Source: DASZHA01 sp049644325
GTDB lineage: Bacteria > Chloroflexota > Dormibacteria > DASZGP01
Assembly: GCA_049644325.1 (NCBI GenBank)
Contig: JBARRR010000047.1
Span: 1 to 27,798 of the forward strand
Direction: 5' to 3'
DNA length: 27,798 nt
Below, piece by piece: positions 1 to 5,966 of the stretch. The number at the start of each line of letters is the position of its first letter. Position 1 is the stretch's first letter. The notes beneath the pieces were generated by a model. The model made no database searches. It saw only the letters and a program-made list of their open reading frames with translations, and was not told where the DNA came from. The translations under genes were made by a program, and so were the position numbers.

Positions 1-1
1 G

Positions 2-436
2 GCGCCGGCGGAGGGCGGCGCGGCGCCCGGGAGCCTGGCCCAGCGGGCGGCTGCCAACCAGCGCGCCGTGACCGTGCCCAACGCCGGCGGCATGACGCTC
101 GCCATCTCGGCGCCCTCCCAGAGCGCCCGCCGAGGTGACACGGTCCCGGTGGGCGTGAGCCTCGGTGGAGCCGCGGGCGACCAGGCCTTCAGCGATTACT
201 CGTTGACGGTGGCGGTCCTCCCCGGCCAGCCGGCGGGCAGCTCCAGCGGCGGCTCGACGGTGGTGGGTTCCTCGTCCGGCAGCAACCTGGTGGTGCGCGG
301 CGGCGGCGACCAGGGCTTCACCTTCAGGTGGGTCAGCACGCTGGGAACCCAGGGGCCGGGGACGTACACGCTGCTGGCCACGTTCGTGGCCAGGGGCCAA
401 TCAACCAGCGTCAGCGTCCCGATCAACCTCAGTTGA
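2..436 (+). CDS. C-terminal part of a probable secreted/surface protein with an Ig-like domain (5' end outside window)
   Basis: The frame is open from the first bases of the window to a TGA stop, so this is the 3' end of a longer gene; the internal GTG at 68 is probably not the start. The roughly 144 visible residues are rich in Gly, Ser, Thr, Ala and Val and have alternating beta-strand character. The last stretch reads like a bacterial Ig-like beta-sandwich (strand patterns around MTLAISAP, TVPVGVSL, YTLLATFVA and SVSVPINLS) with a Ser/Gly loop in the middle. No catalytic motif or membrane segment is visible. A cell-surface or exported location is inferred from composition only, and the family cannot be named. 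The next gene converges on it 36 bp downstream. Confidence 0.55.
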   Translation, partial: APAEGGAAPGSLAQRAAANQRAVTVPNAGGMTLAISAPSQSARRGDTVPVGVSLGGAAGDQAFSDYSLTVAVLPGQPAGSSSGGSTVVGSSSGSNLVVRGGGDQGFTFRWVSTLGTQGPGTYTLLATFVARGQSTSVSVPINLS

Positions 437-472
437 CCGCCAGCTAGCTGACCCGCTCCCGTACTCGGTGGC

Positions 473-1045
473 TCAGGCCGGTGCCGCGGGACCCCCGAGC
501 TGGGCGTCGATGGCGGCGCGAAAGGCCTCGGGTCTGCGCATCGGCCCGATCCGCACCCTTCGCGGCTCACCTTTGGGGCCGGGATCGCGCATCACCAGTA
601 CGACGGTGGCCGCGGCTGACAGCCGCCCCACCACGCGGTCGGCCAGGCCCGTCTCCATCCGCGTGGTGGCGATGCCGTCGAGCTGGAGAGGCCGCCAGGT
701 CATCGGCGGACCAGGGATTCCCACCCAGAGCCGCCGGTCGGTGAGCACGTAATTCCGGCGACGGCTGCGCGGCCGAACCTCGCGGTCGCTGGCGTAGAAG
801 GCGAAGAGCGCGGCGCAGAAAAGGGTGAGCCCGGCGACCACGATCACGGAGCGAAACTCCAGCCAGGCGAGGCCAATGAAGATCAGCCCGGGCACCCACC
901 AGATCAGCACCGTCTGGGGCTGCCAGCCGAGGGTGACGCCAGCGGCCTCGACGACGATGTTCTCTCCGGGGTCAAGGGGGGGCATGACGCTGTCCAACCC
1001 CTCGAGCGGTTGGTCGCTGGCGGGACTAAACCCGGGCTCCGGCAT
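473..1045 (-). CDS. Membrane-anchored bacterial PH-domain-like protein (DUF304 type)
   Basis: A 190-residue protein if translation starts at the ATG at 1045. The open frame extends to 1177, but that extension is Arg/Ser-rich and overlaps the divergent sigma gene. A short acidic N-terminus (DPGENIVVEA) precedes two adjacent hydrophobic segments at roughly residues 45-85 (VLIWWVPGLIFIGLAWLEF; VIVVAGLTLFCAALFAFYA). A cytoplasmic basic region follows with YVLTDRRLWVG, the hallmark of bacterial PH domains of the DUF304/YdbS type, and then strands containing TTRMETGLADRVVG and VVLVMRDP. Its function is unknown; such proteins are usually small membrane proteins of obscure role. A TAGAAT hexamer lies 8 nt upstream of the chosen ATG and there is no Shine-Dalgarno sequence, which suggests a near-leaderless mRNA and supports this start. 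A shorter start at 985 is possible. Confidence 0.7.
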   Translation of the reverse strand: MPEPGFSPASDQPLEGLDSVMPPLDPGENIVVEAAGVTLGWQPQTVLIWWVPGLIFIGLAWLEFRSVIVVAGLTLFCAALFAFYASDREVRPRSRRRNYVLTDRRLWVGIPGPPMTWRPLQLDGIATTRMETGLADRVVGRLSAAATVVLVMRDPGPKGEPRRVRIGPMRRPEAFRAAIDAQLGGPAAPA

Positions 1046-1053
1046 GTTGACTG

Positions 1054-1059
1054 ATTCTA
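1054..1059 (-). promoter_or_regulatory. -10 element of a probable leaderless promoter
   Basis: Read on the minus strand this is TAGAAT, one mismatch from TATAAT, ending 8 nt before the ATG at 1045. No convincing -35 is seen at 16-18 bp. It fits the same layout seen at several other genes in this window. Confidence 0.45.
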
Positions 1060-1127
1060 TGGAGGCGCTTCGCGACCTCGATCGCGGCACCAGGTTCGAC
1101 CGAGCCGACCCGCTCGAAGAGCTGGGG

Positions 1128-1754
1128 ATGTTGCGAGTTGCGCCGGGGGATATGAAGGGCCTAGCGTTGCCACCCATGACCCCGGAAGCCGCCAGCGACG
1201 CCCCTCCAGAGTTCGACTTCGAAGCCGCCGTCCAGGAGAACGTCGACGCGCTCTACCGCGGCGCCCTGCGAATGACGGGGAAGGCACCGGAGGCCGAGGA
1301 CCTGGTCCAGGAGACGTTCCTGCGGGCTTACCGTTTCCGGCACCAGTTCCAGCCCGGCACCAACTTCAAGGCCTGGCTCTTCAAGATCCAGACCAACCTC
1401 TACCGCTCGCGCTATCGCAAGCAGTGGAACGCGCCCCAGAGCCTGGACGACACCGAGGAGTTCTACCTCTATCAGCACCTGGGACCGGACAACGCCAATC
1501 CGTCGGGCGAGGATCCCGCCGCGGAGGCACTGGACCGCCTCGGCATCGAGGAGGTCCGCAAGGCCATCGAGGACCTGCCGCCGGCGTACCGGGCGGCAGT
1601 GCTGTTGACCGACGTCGAAGGTTTCAGCTACAAGGAGACTGCGGAGATCCTGGAGGTGCCGGTCGGAACCGTCATGTCGCGGTTGCACCGTGGGCGGCAG
1701 CGACTCCAACAGAAGCTGTATGAATACGCCAAGGAAAGCGGGGTGATCTCATGA
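1128..1754 (+). CDS. ECF RNA polymerase sigma factor, SigR/SigH (redox-stress) type
   Basis: About 208 residues from the ATG at 1128; in-frame ATGs at 1044, 1059, 1152 and 1176 make the start uncertain. Region sigma2 contains ALRMTGKAPEAEDLVQETFL (the DLVQETF signature) and GTNFKAWLFKIQTNLYRSRY. Region sigma4 contains LPPAYRAAVLLTDVEGFSYKE and a helix-turn-helix PVGTVMSRLHRGRQRL. These blocks closely follow Streptomyces SigR and mycobacterial SigH, which direct the thiol-oxidative stress regulon. The gene overlaps the next by four bases (ATGA), so the sigma factor and its putative anti-sigma are translationally coupled, the usual SigR-RsrA arrangement. By family knowledge it is held inactive by the zinc anti-sigma until that protein is oxidised. 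That this organism uses it for disulfide stress is inference. Confidence 0.88.
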   Translation: MLRVAPGDMKGLALPPMTPEAASDAPPEFDFEAAVQENVDALYRGALRMTGKAPEAEDLVQETFLRAYRFRHQFQPGTNFKAWLFKIQTNLYRSRYRKQWNAPQSLDDTEEFYLYQHLGPDNANPSGEDPAAEALDRLGIEEVRKAIEDLPPAYRAAVLLTDVEGFSYKETAEILEVPVGTVMSRLHRGRQRLQQKLYEYAKESGVIS

Positions 1755-1990
1755 AGCCTATGAAGGGCTTCGGCTGCAACGAGACGCTCTTCCGCCTGCA
1801 CGCATATGTCGACCGGGAGCTGACCGAGGTCGAGATGGTCGAGGTCAAGCAGCACCTGGACGACTGTCCGCCGTGCGAGAAGCACTTCCTCTTCGAGGAG
1901 CAGGTCAAGAAGCTGGTGCACAACAAGGGCTGTCCCGAGCGTGCTCCCGAGCACCTGATCAGCAAGATCCTTAAGGACCTCCACCAGTAG
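1751..1990 (+). CDS. RsrA-like zinc-binding anti-sigma factor (ZAS)
   Basis: A 79-residue cytoplasmic protein without a membrane segment. It carries the ZAS zinc motif: Cys9, His35, Cys39 and Cys42 (spacing C-x25-H-x3-C-x2-C, visible as HLDDCPPC), plus a further Cys61. In RsrA the equivalent residues are Cys11, His37, Cys41, Cys44 and Cys61/62; the trigger disulfide forms among these cysteines, releasing zinc and the sigma factor. The match in both size and cysteine positions supports redox sensing rather than a generic zf-HC2 domain. The start ATG overlaps the sigma stop and is preceded by GGGGTGAT, a usable ribosome site. Its job is inferred to be reversible inhibition of the upstream sigma factor. 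Confidence 0.85.
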   Translation: MKPMKGFGCNETLFRLHAYVDRELTEVEMVEVKQHLDDCPPCEKHFLFEEQVKKLVHNKGCPERAPEHLISKILKDLHQ

Positions 1991-1994
1991 CCAG

Positions 1995-2012
1995 CGCCGG
2001 GGGAGCCCGGCG
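1995..2012 (+). terminator. GC-rich hairpin after the sigma/anti-sigma pair
   Basis: Stem CGCCGGG / CCCGGCG with a GGAG loop, starting 5 nt after the anti-sigma stop. No T-run follows, so it may be a weak terminator or an mRNA 3' stabiliser. An overlapping alternative pairing GCGATC (2010-2015) with GATCGC (2025-2030) is also possible. Confidence 0.35.
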
Positions 2013-2062
2013 ATCTCGTTGAAGGATCGCCCCCGATAGATGCGCCCGTGCCGGGTGCGCTC

Positions 2063-2099
2063 AAAAAGAGAGAGGGCGCCCCAAAGGGACGCCCTCTCT
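2063..2099 (-). terminator. Rho-independent terminator of the small basic-protein gene
   Basis: A 10-bp perfect stem AGAGAGGGCG / CGCCCTCTCT (2069-2078 and 2090-2099) with an inner CCC/GGG pairing. On the minus strand it is followed by CTCTTTTTGA (A-run at 2063-2067 on the plus strand). The T-run is on the minus-strand side, so it mainly serves the gene ending at 2117. Confidence 0.75.
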
Positions 2100-2116
2100 G
2101 CGGGGTGGGAGGTGTG

Positions 2117-2461
2117 CTAGCTGGCCTGTGAGACCGGGCTCGACACCGTCAGGGTGGCGCGCACCGGCCGCTTGGCGGCGCGGCGACGACGAACCTTGCG
2201 GCGGGGCTTGGCGGCCCGCACCGGCTTGGGGGTCGGGGCCTCAGCCAGACCGAGGACCTGGAGGGACGACTTGGTGACGTCCTCGAGGACCGACTCGACC
2301 TGCTTGACCTGCTTGCTCAGGAGCTGCTCGGACGAGCGGGTCAGCTTGCTGCCCCGACGCTCGGCCTTCTTGAGCCAGCTCTGCTGCTTATGGGGCTGAA
2401 TGGCGAACTCCACGGCCAGGGCCGCGGCGCCGATCGACGTGTTTACCGTCTCTCTAATCAA
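2117..2461 (-). CDS. Small basic-tailed protein, possibly phasin-like (unknown function)
   Basis: About 114 residues when started at the TTG at 2461, chosen because a near-perfect AAGGAGG lies 8 nt upstream (2470-2476); longer in-frame starts would bury that site. The N-terminal ~70 residues form an amphipathic, Lys/Gln/Ser-rich helical region (IRETVNTSIGAAALAVEFA, then SEQLLSKQVKQVESVLEDV). The C-terminus is a strongly basic, Ala/Pro-rich tail (KPVRAAKPRRKVRRRRAAKRP). This helix-plus-basic-tail layout recalls PHA-granule phasins of the PhaF/PhaI kind or small histone-H1-like DNA binders. No definite family is recognised and the phasin idea is inference. It is monocistronic, with a terminator just downstream and an elaborate repeat-bearing promoter region upstream, so it is probably regulated. 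Confidence 0.6.
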   Translation of the reverse strand: MIRETVNTSIGAAALAVEFAIQPHKQQSWLKKAERRGSKLTRSSEQLLSKQVKQVESVLEDVTKSSLQVLGLAEAPTPKPVRAAKPRRKVRRRRAAKRPVRATLTVSSPVSQAS

Positions 2462-2469
2462 AATGGGGA

Positions 2470-2476
2470 CCTCCTT
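2470..2476 (-). promoter_or_regulatory. Strong Shine-Dalgarno that fixes a TTG start
   Basis: Minus-strand AAGGAGG ends 8 nt before TTG at 2461. Because it lies inside the longer open frame (start 2491), it argues for the internal TTG as the true start. Confidence 0.7.
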
Positions 2477-2517
2477 GCGGTCGAACCCCACCTTGGGGTC
2501 GAACCTCTCTCACGCGT

Positions 2518-2566
2518 TGCGTCATAGCTTATAACACACTGCGTCATAACGCAAGGGCTGCGTCAT
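2518..2566 (-). promoter_or_regulatory. Operator/promoter region with three TGCGTCAT repeats and a TGCGT-N4-ACGCA palindrome
   Basis: Three direct copies of TGCGTCAT start at 2518, 2540 and 2559 (spacings of 22 and 19 bp, about two helical turns). The middle copy is half of a perfect inverted repeat TGCGT-CATA-ACGCA (2540-2553). On the minus strand TATAAG (rc of CTTATA at about 2528-2533) and TTGCGT can be drawn as -10 and -35 elements overlapping the boxes, with a short 15-bp spacer. This looks like a multi-site binding region for a dimeric repressor or activator acting on the small basic-protein gene. The regulator is not identifiable from the window. Confidence 0.55.
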
Positions 2567-2647
2567 TCCATGGCCGCGATCTCCCCCGAATCGCGGTCGC
2601 CAGGCGGCCAAAAACAGGTCCCCGATCGACCGCCGGAAACCGCGCCG

Positions 2648-3691
2648 TTACTGGACCAGAATTGTCCCCGCTTGGCCTCGTTCCAGGCGCCCAACCAGGG
2701 CGGCGATTTCACCCTCCTCGCGAAGGCGCTCGCACAGCGTCTCGGCGCGCGACTCCGGCACCGCAATCAGCAACCCGCCAGAGGTCTGCGCGTCGGCCAG
2801 AACGAGGCGGTCGGACTGGTCCATATCTTCGGGGAAGATCGTGAACTCAGAGGCCGCCTTGAGGTTGCGGCGAGTGCCCCCCGAGACCACCCCCTGACGG
2901 GCCAGCTCGAGCACTCCGTCGAGCACCGGGACAGCGGCGTATTCGACGACGGCGCCGAGCCCCGAGCCACGGGCTACCTCGCCAAGGTGGCCGAGCAGTC
3001 CGAACCCGGTGACATCGGTGGCGGCGCTGACGCCAACCTCGCGCATCACCCTGCCGCCGGCACGGTTGGGGTGGGTCATCTGGGCGATAGCGGCGTCGAG
3101 CAGATCCGCGTCGACCTCGCCATTCTTGGCCGCGCTGCTGGCGATGCCCACGCCGAGTGGCTTGGTCAGGACCAGGACGTCGCCGTCCTGACCGGTGCTG
3201 TTGCGTATCACATCAGCGGGCCGGACGCGGCCGACGACCGCCATACCGAACTTGAGCTCCGGGTCGTCGATGGTGTGGCCCCCGGCAACCACCACGCCAT
3301 TGTTGTGGGCGGCGGCGTTCCCGGCGGCCAGGATCTCGTGCAGAATCGAAAGGTCGAGAGCGTCACGGGGGAAGCCGACCAGGTTGAGTGCCAGCAGCGC
3401 CTCGCCGCCCATCGCCCAGATATCCGACATCGCGTTGGTGGCGGCGATCGCCCCGTAGGCGGCGGGGTCGTCGACCACGGGCGTGATGAAGTCCGCGGTG
3501 AGGACCACGGCGAGCTCGTCCGAGACCTCGAAGACAGCGGCGTCATCACGCGTCTCGGCCCCTACCAGCAGGTCCTCATGCGCGGCCTGGGGCAGGCTGC
3601 CGAGGACCTCAGCGAGGTCGGTGGGGCTGAGCTTGCAGGCGCACCCCCCGCCATGCGAGAACGAGGTCAGCCGGGGCGCGGTCTCTTGCAT
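2648..3691 (-). CDS. selD: Selenide, water dikinase (selenophosphate synthetase), Cys form
   Basis: A 347-residue protein, the usual SelD length, from the ATG at 3691. It makes selenophosphate from selenide and ATP in the cytoplasm, the selenium donor for selenocysteine and 2-selenouridine. The N-terminal glycine-rich loop reads SHGGGCACKLSPTDL, placing Cys17, Cys19 and Lys20 exactly where the E. coli enzyme has its catalytic Cys17 and Lys20; the residue is Cys, not an in-frame TGA. Metal/ATP-site blocks follow: LTADFITPVVDDP, ATNAMSDIWAMGG, VVAGGHTIDDPELKFG and TDVTGFGLLGHL. No selA, selB, selU or tRNA-Sec gene is in the window, so the downstream use is unknown. It is divergent from the flavoprotein gene with only 40 bp between starts. 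A weak CACAAT sits 6 nt before the ATG. Confidence 0.95.
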   Translation of the reverse strand: MQETAPRLTSFSHGGGCACKLSPTDLAEVLGSLPQAAHEDLLVGAETRDDAAVFEVSDELAVVLTADFITPVVDDPAAYGAIAATNAMSDIWAMGGEALLALNLVGFPRDALDLSILHEILAAGNAAAHNNGVVVAGGHTIDDPELKFGMAVVGRVRPADVIRNSTGQDGDVLVLTKPLGVGIASSAAKNGEVDADLLDAAIAQMTHPNRAGGRVMREVGVSAATDVTGFGLLGHLGEVARGSGLGAVVEYAAVPVLDGVLELARQGVVSGGTRRNLKAASEFTIFPEDMDQSDRLVLADAQTSGGLLIAVPESRAETLCERLREEGEIAALVGRLERGQAGTILVQ

Positions 3692-3731
3692 CCTCTGATT
3701 GTGCTTTAGCCGCAGGTACACTGTGCGGGCC
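3692..3731. promoter_or_regulatory. 40-bp divergent promoter region between selD and the flavoprotein gene
   Basis: Both starts lack a Shine-Dalgarno. On the plus strand TACACT ends 9 nt before the ATG at 3732; on the minus strand CACAAT (3698-3703) ends 6 nt before the ATG at 3691. Two short-leader or leaderless promoters back to back is the simplest reading, though neither -35 is convincing. Confidence 0.4.
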
Positions 3732-5117
3732 ATGAACGTCGAAGCGCTGGCAGGCCTCCTACCGTCGGCGACAATCCTGACCGACACAGAGGCCATCACG
3801 GAGTACGCCGGCGACTGGTCGTCGGCGGCAATTCTGAAGAGCCTACGCGGCGCCCTCAGACCGCCCGCGGCGGTGCTGCGGCCGTCAAGCTCGGAGGACG
3901 TGGCCAGAGCCCTGCTATGGGCATCGGAAAACGGCGTCGCCATCGTGCCCGCGGGGGGACGGTCCGGGGTCTCGGGTGGCACCGTCACCCACGGCGGGGA
4001 GATCGTGCTCGACATGCGCGCCCTGGACCAGGTCATCGACCTCGACGAGGTCAGCGGCATCGTGCACGTCCAGGCCGGCATCCTTGGCACCGACCTGGAG
4101 GCGTGGCTCAACGCCCGTGGCCACACCCACGGCCACTTCCCCCAGTCGGTCTCCCTGTCGACCGTCGGCGGATGGATCGCGGCGCGGTCCGCAGGCCAGC
4201 TCTCGAGCGGCTACGGCGCGATCGAGGACTTCCTGGTCGCCCTGACCGCGGCCCTGCCCGACGGCACCCTGGCGACCTCCCGGCTGGCGCCGCGGACCGC
4301 CGCCGGGCCGCAGGTGCACCAGCTGATGCTGGGCAGCGAGGGCACCCTGGGCGTGGTCACCGAGGCCTGGCTGCGAGTGCGGCGCGCGCCGGCCACCCGC
4401 AACATGGCGTCGCTGGCCTTCGGCTCGTTCGCTGAGGGGCTTGAGGGCGTTCGGCGGCTGTCCCAATCCGGCGCCCTGCCCGACTGCGTCCGGGTCTACG
4501 ACGAGGGCGACACCAGCATCGTCTTTCGCAACCTGGAGCCGGCGCCTGAGGGGTCGGTCGGGCTGATGGTGGCCGAGGGCGACGAGGTGCTGGTGCCGGC
4601 GCGAATGGAAAGAGCGCTGCAGCTGGTCGGAGGCCAACCCTCCGAGCACGACCTGGCGGGGCACTGGTGGAAGCACCGCAACGATGCCGTGGCGACCTAT
4701 AAGCAGGTGCTCTCGGGCGAGCTGCTGGGGCCCGATGTCGCGGCCGACACTATCGAGGTGGCCGGCATCTGGTCACGGATCCCGGCGCTCTACCAGGCGG
4801 TCCGCGACGCCCTTGGCACGCACGCCGAGCTGGTCGGCTGCCATTGCTCTCACGCCTACGAGACCGGGTGCGCGCTCTACTACACGTTCCTGGTGCGGTC
4901 GGACGACCGCGAAGCGGCGCTGGCGGCCGCCTGGTCCGCGGCCCTCGACGCCGCCGTTGACGCCGGCGGGACCATGACCCACCACCACGGCGTCGGACAG
5001 CTCAAGGCACCGTGGCTGGGAAGAGAGATCGATGGCTTCGCCCCCTACCTGGTGCGCATCCAGAAGGCCTTCGATCCAAATGGGATCATGAACCCGGCAA
5101 CGCTGCGACCGGCATGA
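3732..5117 (+). CDS. FAD-binding oxidase, alkyl-dihydroxyacetonephosphate synthase-like (GlcD/VAO superfamily)
   Basis: A 461-residue flavoprotein with no signal peptide. The N-terminal FAD-binding PCMH domain has the pyrophosphate loop IVPAGGRSGVSGG (residues 71-83), then HGHFPQS (134-140), STVGGWIAARSAGQ (143-156), GYGAIED (160-166) and GSEGTLGVVTEA (201-212). The C-terminal cap has a YYTFLV strand, a triple-His HHHGVG motif (417-422) and FDPNGIMNP (447-455). The order and wording of these blocks, especially STVGGWIA, YGxIED and HHHGVG, resemble alkylglycerone-phosphate synthase (AGPS), which replaces the acyl chain of acyl-DHAP by an alkyl ether, more than glycolate or D-lactate oxidase. 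Substrate assignment is inference; a D-2-hydroxyacid dehydrogenase is the alternative. The ATG at 3732 is chosen because it follows a TACACT hexamer; the 11-codon upstream extension runs into selD. Confidence 0.8.
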   Translation: MNVEALAGLLPSATILTDTEAITEYAGDWSSAAILKSLRGALRPPAAVLRPSSSEDVARALLWASENGVAIVPAGGRSGVSGGTVTHGGEIVLDMRALDQVIDLDEVSGIVHVQAGILGTDLEAWLNARGHTHGHFPQSVSLSTVGGWIAARSAGQLSSGYGAIEDFLVALTAALPDGTLATSRLAPRTAAGPQVHQLMLGSEGTLGVVTEAWLRVRRAPATRNMASLAFGSFAEGLEGVRRLSQSGALPDCVRVYDEGDTSIVFRNLEPAPEGSVGLMVAEGDEVLVPARMERALQLVGGQPSEHDLAGHWWKHRNDAVATYKQVLSGELLGPDVAADTIEVAGIWSRIPALYQAVRDALGTHAELVGCHCSHAYETGCALYYTFLVRSDDREAALAAAWSAALDAAVDAGGTMTHHHGVGQLKAPWLGREIDGFAPYLVRIQKAFDPNGIMNPATLRPA

Positions 5118-5167
5118 CGGCGGTCTGCGGGCGCAAAATCGGACCCATCAGGCGATGAAGAGTTGAC

Positions 5168-5899
5168 ATGGAGCTGACCTTCCTGGGCACAGGCGCGGCG
5201 TTTGCCGGTGACGCCTTCAACGCCAGCTACATCCTCGACCGGCGCATCCTCATCGACGCCGGCGCGCCGGTCCACGTCCTGATCAAGAAGACCGACCACA
5301 ACATCGGCGACATCGAGGCGGCGGTGATCTCCCACCAGCACGCCGACCACACCTTCGGACTGCCGTTCTTCCTGGCGACCCGGGCGATCGAGGCGCCCGA
5401 AGCCAAGCCCTTCACCATCGTCGGCCCGCCGGGCTTCGAAAAATACGCCGAGGACCTGCTCAGCCTGGCCTGGGGTCAGCGTCTCCATGACATCGTCTGG
5501 GAGCGGCTCCAGCCCACGTTCGTCGAGGTCTCGCCCGGTGATGACATCGAGGTCGCGGGGTTCAAGCTGCACAGCGAGGAGGTGATCCACGTCACCGACA
5601 TCCCCTGCCTTGGCTACCACCTGGGCAAGGACGGGGTGAGCTTCGGATACTCAGGTGACAGCGGGGTGTGCCCCGGCCTGGACGCGTTGATCGAGCTGTC
5701 TGACGACTTCCTCATCGAGGCCACCGGTGTGGACGCCGAGGCGGGCCATCTCTCGCTGCCGGAGGTGAAGCAGATCGTCAGCGCCAACCCCGGCAAGCGC
5801 TTCTTCCTGACCCATCTCAACCGGCACTGGATGGACGGCGGCGTTGACGGGGCGGTGATCGCCGAAGACCTGGCAACAGTGGAGCTCGGCCGGCAGTAG
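5168..5899 (+). CDS. MBL-fold metallo-hydrolase, ribonuclease Z-like
   Basis: A 243-residue metallo-beta-lactamase-fold protein beginning with the typical MELTFLGTGAAF strand/loop. All zinc ligands of the family are visible: the HQHADH motif (His56, His58, Asp60, His61), His141, Asp164 in FGYSGDSG, His194 in AEAGHLS and His216 in FFLTHLNRH. The pattern and the short length match RNase Z-like enzymes, which cleave tRNA 3' trailers or act on other phosphodiesters. The canonical RNase Z exosite arm is not obvious, so the substrate is uncertain. It lies 50 bp after the flavoprotein gene on the same strand, possibly co-transcribed. The start ATG is preceded by GATGAAGAG, a mediocre ribosome site. 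Confidence 0.82.
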   Translation: MELTFLGTGAAFAGDAFNASYILDRRILIDAGAPVHVLIKKTDHNIGDIEAAVISHQHADHTFGLPFFLATRAIEAPEAKPFTIVGPPGFEKYAEDLLSLAWGQRLHDIVWERLQPTFVEVSPGDDIEVAGFKLHSEEVIHVTDIPCLGYHLGKDGVSFGYSGDSGVCPGLDALIELSDDFLIEATGVDAEAGHLSLPEVKQIVSANPGKRFFLTHLNRHWMDGGVDGAVIAEDLATVELGRQ

Positions 5900-5917
5900 G
5901 CACTGGAGCTGGCGCTG

Positions 5918-5947
5918 GCTGACTCCACCTTCCGCGCCGCAGTCAGC
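5918..5947. terminator. Inverted repeat between two convergent genes
   Basis: GCTGACT (5918-5924) and AGTCAGC (5941-5947) form a 7-bp stem with a 16-nt loop in the 67-bp space between convergent stops. There is no T-run on either side, so it is at best a weak bidirectional terminator. Confidence 0.3.
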
Positions 5948-5966
5948 GCGCCTGGTTTGGCCCTGG

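Noticed and set aside
1090..1110. GGTTCGACC resembling a tRNA T-loop
   Set aside because: No acceptor, D or anticodon arms can be drawn around it.
2570..3709. Plus-strand 379-residue frame opposite selD
   Set aside because: Antisense shadow; selD has full catalytic motifs.
3692..4126. N-terminal extension of selD to 4126
   Set aside because: It would overlap the divergent flavoprotein gene; SelD homology begins at the ATG at 3691.
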